Assembly: GCA_026724425.1 (NCBI GenBank)
Contig: JAIUCV010000654.1
Coordinates: 371,464-435,463 of the forward strand
DNA length: 64,000 nt
Direction of reading: 5' to 3'
DNA from: Erythrophleum ivorense
Taxonomy: Eukaryota; Streptophyta; Magnoliopsida; Fabales; Fabaceae
The position numbers and the translations under genes were made by a program. This document shows, piece after piece, positions 22,544-34,194 of the stretch (position 1 is its first letter; each line of letters opens with the position of its first letter). The notes under the pieces were generated by a model. It searched no databases, was not told the origin of the DNA, and saw only the letters and a program-made list of their open reading frames with translations.

Positions 22544-25500
22544 GGTCTCATAGTTTTAAATGTGTAGGGACCTTGTTAGTCGGTGGCGTTCAGTCACACG
22601 TTTTATTCGATTCTGGAGCATCTAATTGCTTCATCACTCCGGAGTGGGCCGAGAGTAGTGGCATACGGAGCAGCGCGGGTGAGCGTGCCGGCTTGGTCAA
22701 GGTGGCTGGAGGTGGTTTCCTGGATACTTCGGGCCGTGTTAGAGGCGTTGATATTCAGATTGCGGGGCAGTCGATGCCAGCGGATTTGGTGATTAGTCCG
22801 GTGGAGTTATATGACGTCATGGGGATGGACTGGTTATCTTTTTACCGGGTTCATCTGGATTGCTACAGAGGCAGAGTGGTTTTTGAGCGTGATGGCGGGA
22901 GGTTAGTGTTTCAGGGTGTGAGACCGACTTCCGGGAGCATAGTGATCTCGGCGATTCAGGCAGAGCAGTTGATTGAGCGAGGCTGCGAGGCCTATTTGGC
23001 GACGATCTCTATGGCGGAGTCCAGTGGTGAGGTGGTTTTCGAGGATATTCGGGTGGTTCGAGAGTTTCCAGAGGTTTTTCAGTCGTTGACGGGGTTGCCA
23101 CCTTCGCGGTCAGATCCTTTCACGATTGAATTAGAGCCGGGGACAGCGCCGATATCCAAGACGCCTTACAGGATGGCTCCAGCAGAGTTGGCAGAGCTGA
23201 AGAAGCAGCTAGAGGACCTTTTGAGTAAAGGGTTCATTCGACCGAGTGTTTCACCGTGGGGAGCACCAGTTCTGTTTGTGAAGAAGAAGGATGGGAGTTT
23301 CCGGCTGTGTATTGATTACCGGGGACTGAACCGAGTTACTGTGAAGAACAGGTACCGTCTCCCGAGGATTGACGAGTTGTTGGATCAGTTGAGGGGTGCT
23401 ACTTGGTTCTCCTAGATAGACTTGGCATCGGGTTATCATCAGATCCCGATAGATGAGGCGGATATCCGCAAGACTGCTTTCAGGACACGCTATGGGCATT
23501 TCGAGTTTGTGGTTATGCCTTTCGGTTTGACGAATGCGCCTGCGGCATTCATGAGGTTGATGAACGACGTATTCAGGGAGTATTTGGATGTGTTTGTCAT
23601 CATCTTCATCGACGATATTCTGGTTTATTCGAGGAGTCCTGAGGAGCATGAGACTCATTTGAGGTTGGTTCTGGAGAAGCTTCGAGAGCATAAGCTGTAT
23701 GCTAAGTTGAGCAAGTGCAGTTTCTGGCAGCGAGAGATGGGTTTTCTCGGACATATTGTTTCTGCGGAGGGTGTGTCTGTAGATCCGGCGAAGATAGAGG
23801 CCATCCGAGATTGGCCTAGACCTAGTAGTGCTACCGAGATCAGGAGCTTTCTTGGGTTAGCAGGTTATTACCGGAGATTCGTCAGGGGTTTTGCGAGTAT
23901 GGCACAGCCGATGACGCAGTTGACTAGGAAGGATGTTCCTTTTGTGTGGACGTCTGAGTGTGAGGAGAGCTTTGAGAAGCTCAAGGAGTATTTGACAAGT
24001 ACACCTGTTTTGGCGTTACCCGAGCCAGGGAAGCCTTATGCTGTGTACACCGATGCTTCAGGTATTGGTCTGGGTTGTGTGCTGATGCAGGAGGGCAGAG
24101 TTATTGCTTACGCTTCGAGGCAGTGGCAGGGGAGCGAGCGTAACCGTCCTACCCATGATCTAGAGTTGGGAGCGGTGGTCTTTGCGCTTAAGATCTGGAG
24201 GTCTTATTTGTATGGTGGTTCAGTTCAGATCTTCACGGACCACAAGAGTCTTAAGCACATTTTTACTCAGCCGATGCTGAATGCGAGACAGACGCGCTGG
24301 GTTGAGTTCTTAGCGGATTATGACTTGGAAATCATCTATCATCCGGGCAAGGCTAACCTAGTGGCAGATGCTTTGAGTCGACGGAGGTGTGATTCGGCTT
24401 TAGAGCAGGACGTTGAGGCGTTGGTAGGCGAGATTAGCACTTTGCGCCTTTGTGCTATTTCTCAGGAGCCTTTGGGTTTAGAGGCAGTTGATCAGGCAGA
24501 TTTGTTGAGCCGGATCAGGGTGGCGCAGCAGAGTGATCAGAGTTTGATTGATGCGTCACATGTGCCGAGTTCCGAGTATCAGGTTGCTGAGAACGAGACT
24601 ATTCTGGTTCGTGGTCGGGTTTGTGTACCCAAGGTTGATGAGTTGAGACAGCAGATTCTGAGAGAGGCTCATTCGAGCAAGTTCTCGATTCATCCAGGAG
24701 CGACCAAGATGTACCGTGATCTCAAGAGGTACTACCATTGGGTTGGGATGAAGAAAGATGTGGCTGATTGGGTTGCGAGGTGCAACACTTGTGCCTTAGT
24801 AAAGGCTGAGCATCAGGTTCCAGGTGGTCTTTTACAGAGTTTACCCATTCCAGAGTGGAAGTGGGACATGATTACGATGGATTTCGTGGTTGGGCTACCT
24901 ATCTCGAGGACACATGATGCTATTTGGGTTATCGTGGATCGGTTGACTAAGTCAGCACATTTCTTGGCCATCAAGAAAACAGATGGAGCAGCTGTTTTGG
25001 CTAAGAAGTTCGTGCGTGAGATTGTGAGGCTGCATGGAGTGCCAGCCAGTATAGTGTCAGACCGAGATCCGAGATTTGCCTCAGAGTTTTGGAGGGCATT
25101 TCAGGCTGAGATGGGCACTAAGGTGCACATGAGTACGGCATATCATCCACAGACAGATGGGCAGTCAGAGAGGACGATTCAGACTTTAGAGGATCTGTTG
25201 AGGATGTGTGTGCTAGATTGGGGTGGTCATTGGGCAGATCACTTGAGCTTGGTTGAGTTTGCTTACAACAACAGCTTCCAGGCGAGTATTGGCATGGCTC
25301 CTTTCGAGGCTTTGTATGGGAGGCCATGTAGGACACCCTTATGCTGGACCCAAGTGGGGGAGCGCAGCATTTATGGAGCTACTTATGTTCAGGAGACGAC
25401 TGAGAAGGTTCGTGTTGTGCGACTGAACATGAAGGAAGCTCAGGATAGACAGAAGAGTTACGCAGATAGACGCAGACGAGAGCTTGAGTTTCAGGTTGGA

Positions 25501-25917
25501 GATAGAGTGTATCTCAAGATGGCGATGTTGAGGGGTCCTAACAGATCCATCGCAGAGAACAAGCTGAGTCCGCGTTTCATGGGTCCGTTTCCAGTTGTGG
25601 AGCGAGTGGGACCGTTGGCGTACAGGTTGGAGTTACCTCCGATTATGAGAGCCTTTCACAAGGTGTTTCATGTGTCGATGCTGAGGAAGTGTCTTCATCC
25701 TTCTGAGGAGATAGTGGCTCAGATTCCAGAGGATCTTCAGCCAGATTTGACAGTTCCGGCAGTGCCTGTGAGGATTCTTGAGAGGAGAGTCAAGGTTCTG
25801 CGGAACAAGAGGATACCGTTATTGAGAGTTTTGTGGGCTTGTGGCGGTATTGAGGAGGAGACTTGGGAGCCAGAGGCAAAGATGAAGTTGAAGTTCAGGA
25901 AGTGGTTCGACAAGTAG
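22544..25917 (+). pseudogene. pol of the chromovirus: protease, RT, RNase H, integrase, chromodomain
   Basis: The protease active-site motif is FDSGASN (about 22608). Reverse transcriptase runs from about 23150, with FIDDILVYS (about 23605) as the catalytic aspartate motif. RNase H starts near YTDASGIGLG (about 24045). Integrase shows a zinc-binding HHCC region (about 24690-24800; HWVGMKKDVADWVARCNTCA) and catalytic parts at MDFVVGLP, SDRDPRF and HPQTDGQSERT. The C-terminal 50 residues resemble a chromodomain (contains KVLRNKRIPLLRVLW; EEETWEPE). A TAG at 23413-23415 in the RT region, where relatives have lysine, breaks the frame. The stop is at 25915-25917. Confidence 0.9.
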
Positions 25918-26579
25918 AGTGTGGAGTGAGCTTCTTTCGTCTTTGTGGCTTTGTTTTTGGTTTAGCTTGCGAGCTTTTGTTGTTGTTGTTTTGGTTTACG
26001 TTGTAAGACATACATTTTTGAGATTTATGAGATGGAGTTTTGCCTCATTATCTTTGTTATTTAATGTTGTCTTGGATGCTACACTTGTAGACCGGTTGGG
26101 TCGTGAGACGTTTCAATCTTTTTGTTACAAGCGTTTTAAGAATTTTTCTCTAAGGGCTGCGGTCCTGAATAACTCATTACGTTTTGGAGACGTTGGTTCT
26201 CTGGCAGACTTACCTGAGTGTCGTGGCTTCAGTGTGAGTAGCTTATCCGAGTGCCGTGGCTTCGGTATAAGCTTTGGCGACCCATCTGGGAGGCCGTGGC
26301 CCCAGTTTGGGTGGTTGCAGACTTGTTTGGGAGGCCGTGGCCCCAATACAAGTGGTTTGGTTGAGACTCTTTTGGGAGGCCGTTGCCCCAAATTGAGTGT
26401 TTGGGTAATGAGTTAAGAGGAAAATGTCTTGGAACTTGCGTATACATAGGATTGAGTGTGAGTCTCGGGGATCAGTTGAGGATCTCCAGTGTTGTGACCT
26501 TGCGAGGTCGGATTGTTGGTCTTGCGAGACGTGTTTGAGTTAGGATTCGAGGACGAATCCAGTTTAGTGGGGGGAGAGT
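25918..26579 (+). other. Non-coding region between pol and 3' LTR
   Basis: Contains three spaced copies of GGGAGGCCGTGGCCCCA-like sequence (26288, 26329, 26374; the last has one change) and shorter CGTGGCTTC repeats before them. It ends in the polypurine tract GTGGGGGGAGAGT. A frame of 165 codons covers part of it but is repetitive and matches nothing I know. Confidence 0.7.
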
Positions 26580-27700
26580 TGTAACATCCGTAAACCAAAG
26601 TTCTGAGTTTTTGAGGGGTGTCGAGCGACACCAAGGTGGTGTCGATCGACACCGGTCCGAAAATCGAATTTCCGGTTCGATTTGAGTCGCTGGTTTTGTT
26701 GGTTAAGGGCAAGTGAGCCCTAAGTCTCGAAATAAAAAGGAAGCAGCCGCTGGGTGGCTCATATTTCGAGGTTTTTCAAGGCAGAGGAGTTCTAGAGTGA
26801 TTTTGTGGAGTTTTGAGGAGTTTCTGAGGTGTTTGCTGGTTGTTCTTCCCTGTTCATCTTCCTTTCTCCCTTTCAATCCAAATCCAAGGTGAGTGCGTGA
26901 CTGTGGGCTCGGGATTTCCGGATTTAGGATGTTAGATGAAGGAATCAATGTTTCTAGTTGTTGTTCTTGAGTTGTGTGATGATTTATGTGTTGATTGTGG
27001 TGTTGAATCGTGTGTGGAATGATTATTATGTTAATTGTTGTTTCTGTGTGTTTAGTGCCGATCTGTTGCACTCGGATTCGAGCAGACGACCGAGTGTCGA
27101 TCGACACCAAGTTTGGTGTCGGTCGACACCACCGGTTTTGTCTGGTTTAATCCGATTTAAATTGGAATTGTTGGTTTAATCAAATTGGAATTGGTTTAAT
27201 CCGGTTTAATGGTTTTAATTAATTTAATTGGTTAATTGAAATGGTTTAATTAATTATTTTCGGATTAATAATTAATTAAGATTATTATTTAATTATGAGA
27301 ATTATTTAATAATTATTGGAATTATTTTAATGGTGGAGAAAAATATTTAATAATTGTGGAAATTATTTAAAAGACTTTAATTATCTGGAAATTGCGTAAT
27401 TGGCCCGTGGGCAGAGTGATCGCTTCACTAAGTATTTATGATAATACTTACGCATCTCCTTTCCTGTGATGCAGGTGGTAGAAATGTCTAAACGCGGAAT
27501 CAAGGCCGAAGAAGAGGATGATAGGATTTATGTTTTACTTCTTTTGCTTAAGTTGTTAGAATTATTTGATATTTGATTCATTTGATTTATTTGATTATTG
27601 ACTTCATTGTTGAATTGGTTGATTTATTTATTTAAAAATTTTAAGACTTCCGCTAGATTTGTTTAAGTATAAAAAAAAAAAAAAAATGTTGGTTGTTTCA
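26580..27700 (+). repeat. 3' LTR of the chromovirus
   Basis: Same length (1121 bp) as the 5' LTR. The differences I see are one substitution near 27462 (in TTTCCTGTGATGCAG) and two near 27620-27640. Confidence 0.95.
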
Positions 27701-27705
27701 AAGTG

Positions 27706-28140
27706 AGACTTGTGTTTTTGTTAGTCCCTGAATGTAACGGATTTTGGTGAGTAGTACAAGGACAAGTGTGAGCAACTGAATTCTTTTTTAAAATGAGGTT
27801 ATATACATATACCTACTTCATACTACAACACATCATCGAATAACTTACACTGCTTATAATAATATCGAAAAGCAAAAATGGATACTAAATCAATATTAGC
27901 CTGTTCTTTTGCAAACTCGCAGCGGCAAATATAGCGAAAGAACAAAGTAAGAAATAAGAGTAACTTGTGTCCCACGTATGTGGAGAGGTGGAGAGAGCAG
28001 TAAAGCATTTTCAAACTTGTACGTAATTCCCTTGATGGTAGAATCTTCAACATCAAATGGTTTACAACAACAACTCTGAAAGGAACGCGTTTTTAGTGGT
28101 GCTCCTCTTCAGCATCCAATCCGTTTTTCTTCCCACTGAC
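27706..28140. pseudogene. Decayed gene fragment, copy 2, right part
   Basis: Continuation of the inverted duplication after the Gypsy insertion, matching about 11540-11990 on the opposite strand. Shared words include TTTGCCGCTGCGAGTTTGCA and GGATTGGATGCTGAAGAGGA on the minus strand. Small insertions break the frame relative to copy 1. Confidence 0.7.
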
Positions 28141-29023
28141 CGCTTCGGCTCTTCAAAATTTGCTACCTGTCTTTCCTACATGTGCTGGTCTCAGCAACGT
28201 ACCAGGTTTAATTAGTTTTTGAGAAAGTGATAAAAAGTTTGAAGAAATCCCAAAACGGCAAAACGTTAAAAGTATAATAACCAAATGGTGCAGTTTTCAA
28301 GTTTTAGTCAAGGATTTAACATCTAAAGAAACCGATTTCCAATAAGCACCATCTGGATTTCCACTAAAAATGGACCAATAACATTCGGATGACATTTCTC
28401 AGAGCATCAAGAACAATGGGTGTTCCTATAAAAATTTCCGGAATCCCAAAAGAACCATATCGCTTTTCTTCTTCTTAAACAAATTTGAGCAATACAGAAT
28501 TAAAACATTGGAAGGAGACCAACATATATAAAAGTACAGTAAGTAGAGCTAACAGTTAAATGATAAGTTCACATGCGGAAATCCTGAAGTTTTTATTGAA
28601 TGCATCAAATTGTTACACGACATTTTAAATCATTGTTAGAATCAAGCGAAGTGTAATCAATCTAATACGAACCACCGAAAGAAATATGTAGTAGTACATA
28701 ATCTTAATATGTATCTCAGAATGGTATTGTTCATACTTAGGCAAATTGATTCAAGTATAAGAAGATGATAATTAGCTCAACAAAAGGATTTGAGAGAAGA
28801 ATCCTCGTAACTAATTTCAAGGGGTAAACCAACTCAGCTAAAAAATATTCTATAACCTGTTTATGTGCGGCTTATAGTTTGACGAGCTTAACCAAATCAA
28901 CACAAGGATGGAGGAAAAATCTTTCTAATTTTATTAATACAATACTTGAACAAAATGAAAATAACAAAGACTTTAGTTATATAAAGCCAAAAGTAGAATC
29001 CTAAAAACACCCAAAACCAATCT
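28141..29023. other. Intergenic, no gene seen
   Basis: AT-rich DNA between the duplicated fragment and the F-box gene. The part nearest 29023 is probably the F-box 3' UTR. Nothing else is recognisable. Confidence 0.55.
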
Positions 29024-30304
29024 TTAAGTCTCCAAATACATAATGTTGTCAATATCATCCTTCCAAATAACCGTATCCAGTCCCAGTCCCTTTTTCCCTC
29101 CCAGAACACGAAACAAAGGAAAAAATTTAAAGCTTTTAGTTGTTTTCATCTTCTCCAAATCGTAGATAACACAGAAGGCCGGCTCAATAGGCATCTCAAG
29201 GAGTTTTGAGAGCCTAACCTCGCCGCGATGATCGGTGCCCACTATGACCACCGGCTCTTCAATGTCAGAGAAATAATCAATGAGTGGGAGTGGGAAGAGC
29301 AGAGTCATGTTTGACCACGTCTTCTTCCTAGCATCCCCCATGATCCACAGGTTCAGGCTCGCATCATCACCAACTCGAGAATACCGACACGCTGATAACT
29401 TGCCTTGGTAGTTCACGAGGTTATAGCGAAAAGTCCCCCACGAGATGCCAGCCTCAACAGGTGGTTCAATCAAAAGGAAATCCTCATTAGCCAAGTCAAA
29501 GCTCATGACCACACTTTTGTCCTTATCATCCCAAGCTCCATAATACAACATGTTGTCGATGGAGATAGGTCGCGAGTAAGGACGATGAGGAGGAGGAGGA
29601 ATGCTGCTCTCGATGTGTCGCCATGAAGCTCCCGGACCAAGCACCAAAACCTGATGCTCCGATCTCACGACTCTGTCTTCTTCCTTGCTCAGTTCCGAAA
29701 CAAAGCTCAGCACTTTGTACTCATCATAAATAGGGTCGTACCCAAAGTAGCTCCATATCTCGTCGTCTTTGTCTTTAGACTCAAGAAGACTTGATGTTAG
29801 GTCGGGCAAGAACACGCGTTGCCTCGTGGTGAGGTTACAGATCCGCATACTTGTTCCAAGCCTGAGACAGATCAATCCCCGAAGAGCATTCACCAAGTAG
29901 CCTCCCATTTTCGGCATCTTCAGAATATCGTCAAAGACATATTCAGAGGAATCCGAGTGGTTGTCTTGAGTCGACGTCAGGAATGCATAGTTGCGGGGGT
30001 CTTCTTTGTCCACACGAGACGCCATGATACGCGGCCGTTTCGAGGATGATGGGGACTCCATGAATTTTTTTGTAAATTCACTGGTGGCGATCAGAGAATA
30101 CCAGACCTGCGAGACGCACATAGACCTCACCACACTTTTCGCCGGCAAACTCAAAAGGATCTTCATCAATATATCTTCAGGGATCTTGTCGAAGCCGCAG
30201 AAATTTGAATCGAGCTCCACCATGGTGCCTCTTCTTCTCTTGCTGCTCCCTTCCAATTCATCTCTTACCTTCTCTTTCTTCTTACTCAGCCCGGTGGATG
30301 CCAT
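29024..30304 (-). CDS. F-box and associated-domain (FBA type) protein, 426 aa
   Basis: F-box proteins are the substrate-recognition part of SCF ubiquitin ligases and bind SKP1-like adaptors through the F-box. The start at 30304 gives a lysine-rich lead with a likely nuclear-type basic patch (SSKRRR, residues 20-25), then the F-box at about residues 38-80 (FDKIPEDILMKILLSLPAKS). An F-box-associated region follows at about 130-400 (GLICLRLGTSMRICNLTTRQ; later FGYDPIYDEYKVL). Single exon, full length and uninterrupted, as usual for this large Brassicaceae family. The target is unknown. An (AT)n run lies at about 30390-30406 in the upstream region. Confidence 0.85.
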   Translation of the reverse strand: MASTGLSKKKEKVRDELEGSSKRRRGTMVELDSNFCGFDKIPEDILMKILLSLPAKSVVRSMCVSQVWYSLIATSEFTKKFMESPSSSKRPRIMASRVDKEDPRNYAFLTSTQDNHSDSSEYVFDDILKMPKMGGYLVNALRGLICLRLGTSMRICNLTTRQRVFLPDLTSSLLESKDKDDEIWSYFGYDPIYDEYKVLSFVSELSKEEDRVVRSEHQVLVLGPGASWRHIESSIPPPPHRPYSRPISIDNMLYYGAWDDKDKSVVMSFDLANEDFLLIEPPVEAGISWGTFRYNLVNYQGKLSACRYSRVGDDASLNLWIMGDARKKTWSNMTLLFPLPLIDYFSDIEEPVVIVGTDHRGEVRLSKLLEMPIEPAFCVIYDLEKMKTTKSFKFFPLFRVLGGKKGLGLDTVIWKDDIDNIMYLET

Positions 30305-30796
30305 AGCTATCGACAGATCTGTCTTCTTAGCCGCCTGTTTTTTCTTTTTTCTGGGCTTGAGTTTATTCCAAACTCCGACGACAAGTACATATATATATAT
30401 ATATATTACTCTATTAAGAATCTCTTATTTCCCTAAGTAAATAGGAAATCTAACTTTTACTTTTCTTTCTTGTCTTTTCTTTTTTGGGTAAAATAACAGT
30501 TTTCCTTTTTTTCTGTTCTTCTTCGGTTTAGGACTTAAACTAGAATTTTGGCCCGTACTACGTCCAGGCATTAGTCAGTTAGTTTTAAAAAGTTTCTTTC
30601 ACACCATATTTCTCTCTTTTTTTTTGAAAAACTATGTATTTTAATTTCAAATTATAATATTAGTCTCATATAATTTGTCTAAAGAAAAATTTGGAACACT
30701 AAGTATTTTGGAAACTATAGATAGTCGCCATTGCCGTCATGTGACTATATAATTTTCATGGTAAGTCTGATTTCCTCTTTTCGTGTTTGTAGATGC

Positions 30797-31092
30797 GGGA
30801 AAACGGCCATTTAGTGCCCCAACTATCGTCAGATGTGTCATTTCGTACCTCAACTATTTTGGTGTGCAAATATGTATCCGAACTATATGAAATCCTGTTT
30901 TTAATACCCCAACTTTTCTTCGTTTGGTCAAAACATGTCTTGACAACGGAAAAACAGCCATTTAGTGCCCCAACTATCGTCAGATGTGTCATTTCGTACC
31001 TCAACTATTTTGGTGTGCAAATATGTACCCGAACTATATGAAATCCTGTTTTTTAATACCCAACTTTTCTCCTGGTCAAAACATGTCTTGAC
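30797..31092 (+). repeat. Tandem duplication of about 150 bp
   Basis: Two nearly identical units (about 30797-30941 and 30952-31092) beginning with ACGGCCATTTAGTGCCCCAA or close to it and ending GGTCAAAACATGTCTTGAC. They give frames on both strands that are not genes. Probably part of an unidentified repeat. Confidence 0.85.
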
Positions 31093-31858
31093 AATTTTTC
31101 TGTTAGTCAAACTCACGATTCTGTTAAATGGAGATAACTCAGTCGCCACGTAAGCTGTCATGGATGTCAAAAACGACGTCGGACCAAAACGAAAATAAAA
31201 ATTAATTTTTCTGGGTTATAATCCAATTTTGGTTTGATTCCGGTTCAATCAAATTAGACCATGTAATCATTTTCGGTTTACTAAAACCAATTAATTTAAT
31301 AATATTCAATCAATTTTCTTTCTCGATTAAACACAATTTCTGAATACAACATTATCAATTTCTTCTTCTTCTTCGAGACCCAATCTTCGTATTCTAATGG
31401 TCTAATCTCAGTTCATCTTCCTCTTGAAGAATAACTGGTCTTCTTTCCATCAGATTAATAACTGCTCTCTCTGATCCTCGACCTTGTCCAATTTTGTTCT
31501 AATCCCTGATTTTAATTTAATACCCAAATTCGTTATCTCTTGCAGATTGCTAGAAACTCCTTCATAGCTACATCCACCATTTACGCTTCCACCGAATTCA
31601 ATTTCTCAAACATTTCTCTTCCCGATCGAAGAAGCTTATGCTATGCAGCAGCTTCATTGTCGCCTTCTGTGTACAATTGCTTTCTTTTTGCATAGATACA
31701 TAAAATTGAATTTATTTGCTGAGAAACGATATTGAAACGAAGATATAAAATTGTGGATTAGCATCTCATAGAATACTCACGATTTGGGTCTCTCAAAGAA
31801 GAAGAGGAATATGAATTGAGAAATTAGGTTTAATTGAGAAAGAAAATAAATTTGAGTG
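31093..31858. other. Intergenic, no gene seen
   Basis: Pyrimidine-rich, with short CTT repeats at about 31360, then AT-rich DNA up to the Copia LTR. No coding exon recognised. Confidence 0.5.
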
Positions 31859-32298
31859 TGTTGGTAAATTAATACTCTCTTTAGTAGGTAAACTATATTT
31901 GTGTTCTAATTTAGATCATAAGAAGATCAAAGAGAGAGTTTAAGAAGAGAAAGAGATAAACAAGAAATGTATATCTTTAGAGAAAGAAAGAGAGAGATCA
32001 AAGCTTATTCTTTTACTATGATATTATCACATCAAGACTTCTCACTTACAAGAACAAATGTGAGCTATTTATAGTGCTTAGGAAACTTAGACATTAAGCT
32101 ATCTATATGAGTCATACAACACATGTTTCTTCATAGTAGAGACACTTGTGCACTTAGAAACTTTGCTTAGTGTTGTGCACTTGGAAGTTAACCAAGTGTG
32201 CTTAGTGTTGTACACTTGGAAGCTAACCAAGTGAGCTTAGTGTCTATGATGGTTACTCATCATTAGTGTCTATGATGGTTACTCATCATTTTACAACA
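31859..32298 (-). repeat. Copia LTR (left)
   Basis: 440 bp with TGTTG...CAACA ends. Nearly identical, inverted, to the LTR at 36452-36867. It is longer because TAGTGTCTATGATGGTTACT plus six bases is repeated in tandem at about 32240-32290. Confidence 0.9.
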
Positions 32299-32451
32299 CT
32301 CCCCCTTGAGTATCCATCATTAGTTACTGTGAAGTTGCTTACGGCCTCGTTAAAACCTTATCATGGAAAAACCCAATGGGATAAAAACCATGAAAAGGAA
32401 AAAGAGTACCGCGACGCAAACTCCCCCTGGAAAATAGATATAATCTTTTCT

Positions 32452-33798
32452 TCATAGATCTTGAAGACGACGCATTCCGATATTGTGAACATGCTTCTTG
32501 AACATTGTAGTCGGAAGCGCCTTTGTGAAGAGATCAGCTGCATTGTCACTGGAGCGAATATACTGAATGTCCACTTCTTGATTCTTCTCGAGCTCTTGAG
32601 TGTATGAGAAAAATCTTGGTGGAATGTGCTTTGTCCTGTCGCTCTTGATATAGCCTTCCTTGAGTTGAGTGACACATGCAGAATTGTCTTCGTAGATTGT
32701 TGTTGGCTCTTTCTTTGTAGATACTCCGCTGGCTTCTTGTATATGTTGGATCAAAGATCTCAACCATACACATTCTCTACATGCTTCATGGAGAGCAATG
32801 ATTTCCGCATAATTTGAAGACGTTGCAACCAATGTTTGCTTTTGGGAACGCCAGGAGATCGCGGTTCCACCGTATGTGAAAACATATCCGGTTTGCGATC
32901 GAGCTTTATGCGGATCGGATAGATAGCCAGCATCTGCAAAACCAACTAAACCAACCTCGGGGTTTCTGGAATAATATAATCCAAACTCAATCGTACCTTG
33001 AAGATAACGGAATATATGTTTTATTCCGTTCCAATGTCTTCTGGTAGGCGATGAGCTGTATCTTGCAAGCAGATTAGTAGCAAAAGCTATATCTGGTCGA
33101 GTGCAATTTGCAAGATACATAAGTGCCCCGATGGCGCTCATATAAGGTACTTCAGGACCTAACACTTCTTCAGAATCTTCAATAGGTCGAAATGGATCCT
33201 TGTTAACATCAAGCGATCTATTGACCATTGGACTACTCAAAGGAGTCGCTTTATTCATATAAAAGCGCTTTAACACCCTTTTGGTGTAATTTGATTGATG
33301 CACAAAAATTCCATCTTGGAAATGCTCTATTTGGAGCCCAAGACAAAACTTTGTCATTCCAAGATCTTTCATCTCGAACTCTTCTTTCATATGAGTTCTT
33401 GCATCATCAATCTCCTTTTGAGTTCCAATAATGTTCAGGTCATCAACATACACAGCAATGATCACAAAACCCGTTGAAGATTTCTTTATAAACACGCATG
33501 GACATATCGCATTGTTGACGTAACCTTTACTCAACAAGTATTCACTTAAGCGATTGTACCACATGCGGCCGGATTGCTTTAATCCGTAAAGTGATCGCTG
33601 GAGTTTGACCGAACAAAGCTCTTTAGATGCTTCAGGCATCTTTGATCCTTCCGGGATCTTAAATCCCTCAGGAATTTTCATATATATCTCACTATCAAGT
33701 GAGCCATATAGGTATGCAGTCACAACATCCATCAGGTACATCTCTAAATTATTAGAGGCCGTTAGGCTCATCAAGTACCTGAAAGTGATTGCATCCAT
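32452..33798 (-). pseudogene. Copia pol fragment: reverse transcriptase and RNase H
   Basis: 448 open codons from the middle of the reverse transcriptase to the end of pol. Visible motifs are YVDDLNIIGT (RT catalytic aspartates), the Copia-typical MYLANCTRPDIAF, and RNase H motifs (VGFADAGY, YEDNSACV, KHIPPRFF). The frame stays open but lacks gag, protease, integrase and the RT start, so it cannot serve a complete element. It mirrors 34965-36309 with very few changes. Confidence 0.85.
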
Positions 33799-33820
33799 TA
33801 CCGGGGAATTGCTGATAACG

Positions 33821-34166
33821 TGTTGTGAATAAATACTCTCTTGTGTATAAACTATACTTTAACAAGATGTATGTGTATGTATAAGAAAGATCAAAGATCA
33901 AAGAGAGTTTAGAGAAGGAGAAGAGATGAACAAGAAGAGAATAGCTTTAGATAAAAGAGGGAGAGATAGCACAAAGCTTTTCTTATACTTATAATTTTTT
34001 CACATGAAAACTTACCATCTTACAAGAAGCTTTGTGACCTATTTATAGTGTTTAGGAAGCTTAGAAACTAAGCTATCTATGATGAGTCATACAACACATG
34101 TTACTTGATTGCAAAGACACTTGGAAGCTAACTAAGTGAGCTTAGTATCAATGATGGTTACTCACC
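33821..34166 (-). repeat. Diverged Copia LTR piece
   Basis: Starts TGTTGTGAATAAATACTCTC and is clearly related to, but not the same subfamily as, the LTRs at 31859 and 36452. It breaks off after GATGGTTACTCACC, so the outer tip is missing. It directly abuts the truncated 5' end of the plus-strand Copia copy. Confidence 0.75.
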
Positions 34167-34194
34167 AAATGATATCACCTGGTGTACACACTCT

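Larger units (their letters stand above)
19687..27700 (+). mobile_element. Complete Ty3/Gypsy chromovirus (Tekay/Del-like), 8.0 kb
   Basis: Two LTRs of 1121 bp (19687-20807 and 26580-27700) flank gag-pol. A 5-bp target duplication AAGTG lies at 19682-19686 and 27701-27705. Primer-binding site: TGGTATCAGAGCC at 20811. Polypurine tract: GTGGGGGGAGAGT just before 26580. Domain order is gag, zinc knuckles, protease, reverse transcriptase, RNase H, integrase, and a C-terminal chromodomain-like segment, which places it among plant chromoviruses. Comparing the LTRs base by base I find three substitutions, so insertion was recent. The coding region has two TAG stops, so this copy would need proteins from relatives. 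Confidence 0.95.
31859..34166 (-). mobile_element. Ty1/Copia element, internally deleted, minus strand
   Basis: On the minus strand: a diverged 5' LTR piece (34166-33821), a primer-binding-like sequence ACGTTATCAGCA, an abrupt jump at about 33809 into the reverse transcriptase region, RT-RNase H (33798-32452), a polypurine tract (CTCAAGGGGGAG) and a 3' LTR (32298-31859). Gag, protease, integrase and the start of RT are missing. The two LTRs differ too much to be sister LTRs of one insertion, so this is a mosaic or rearranged copy. Confidence 0.8.

Noticed and set aside
25919..26416. 165-codon open frame after pol
   Set aside because: Lies in the known non-coding 3' region of the element and is driven by short repeats.
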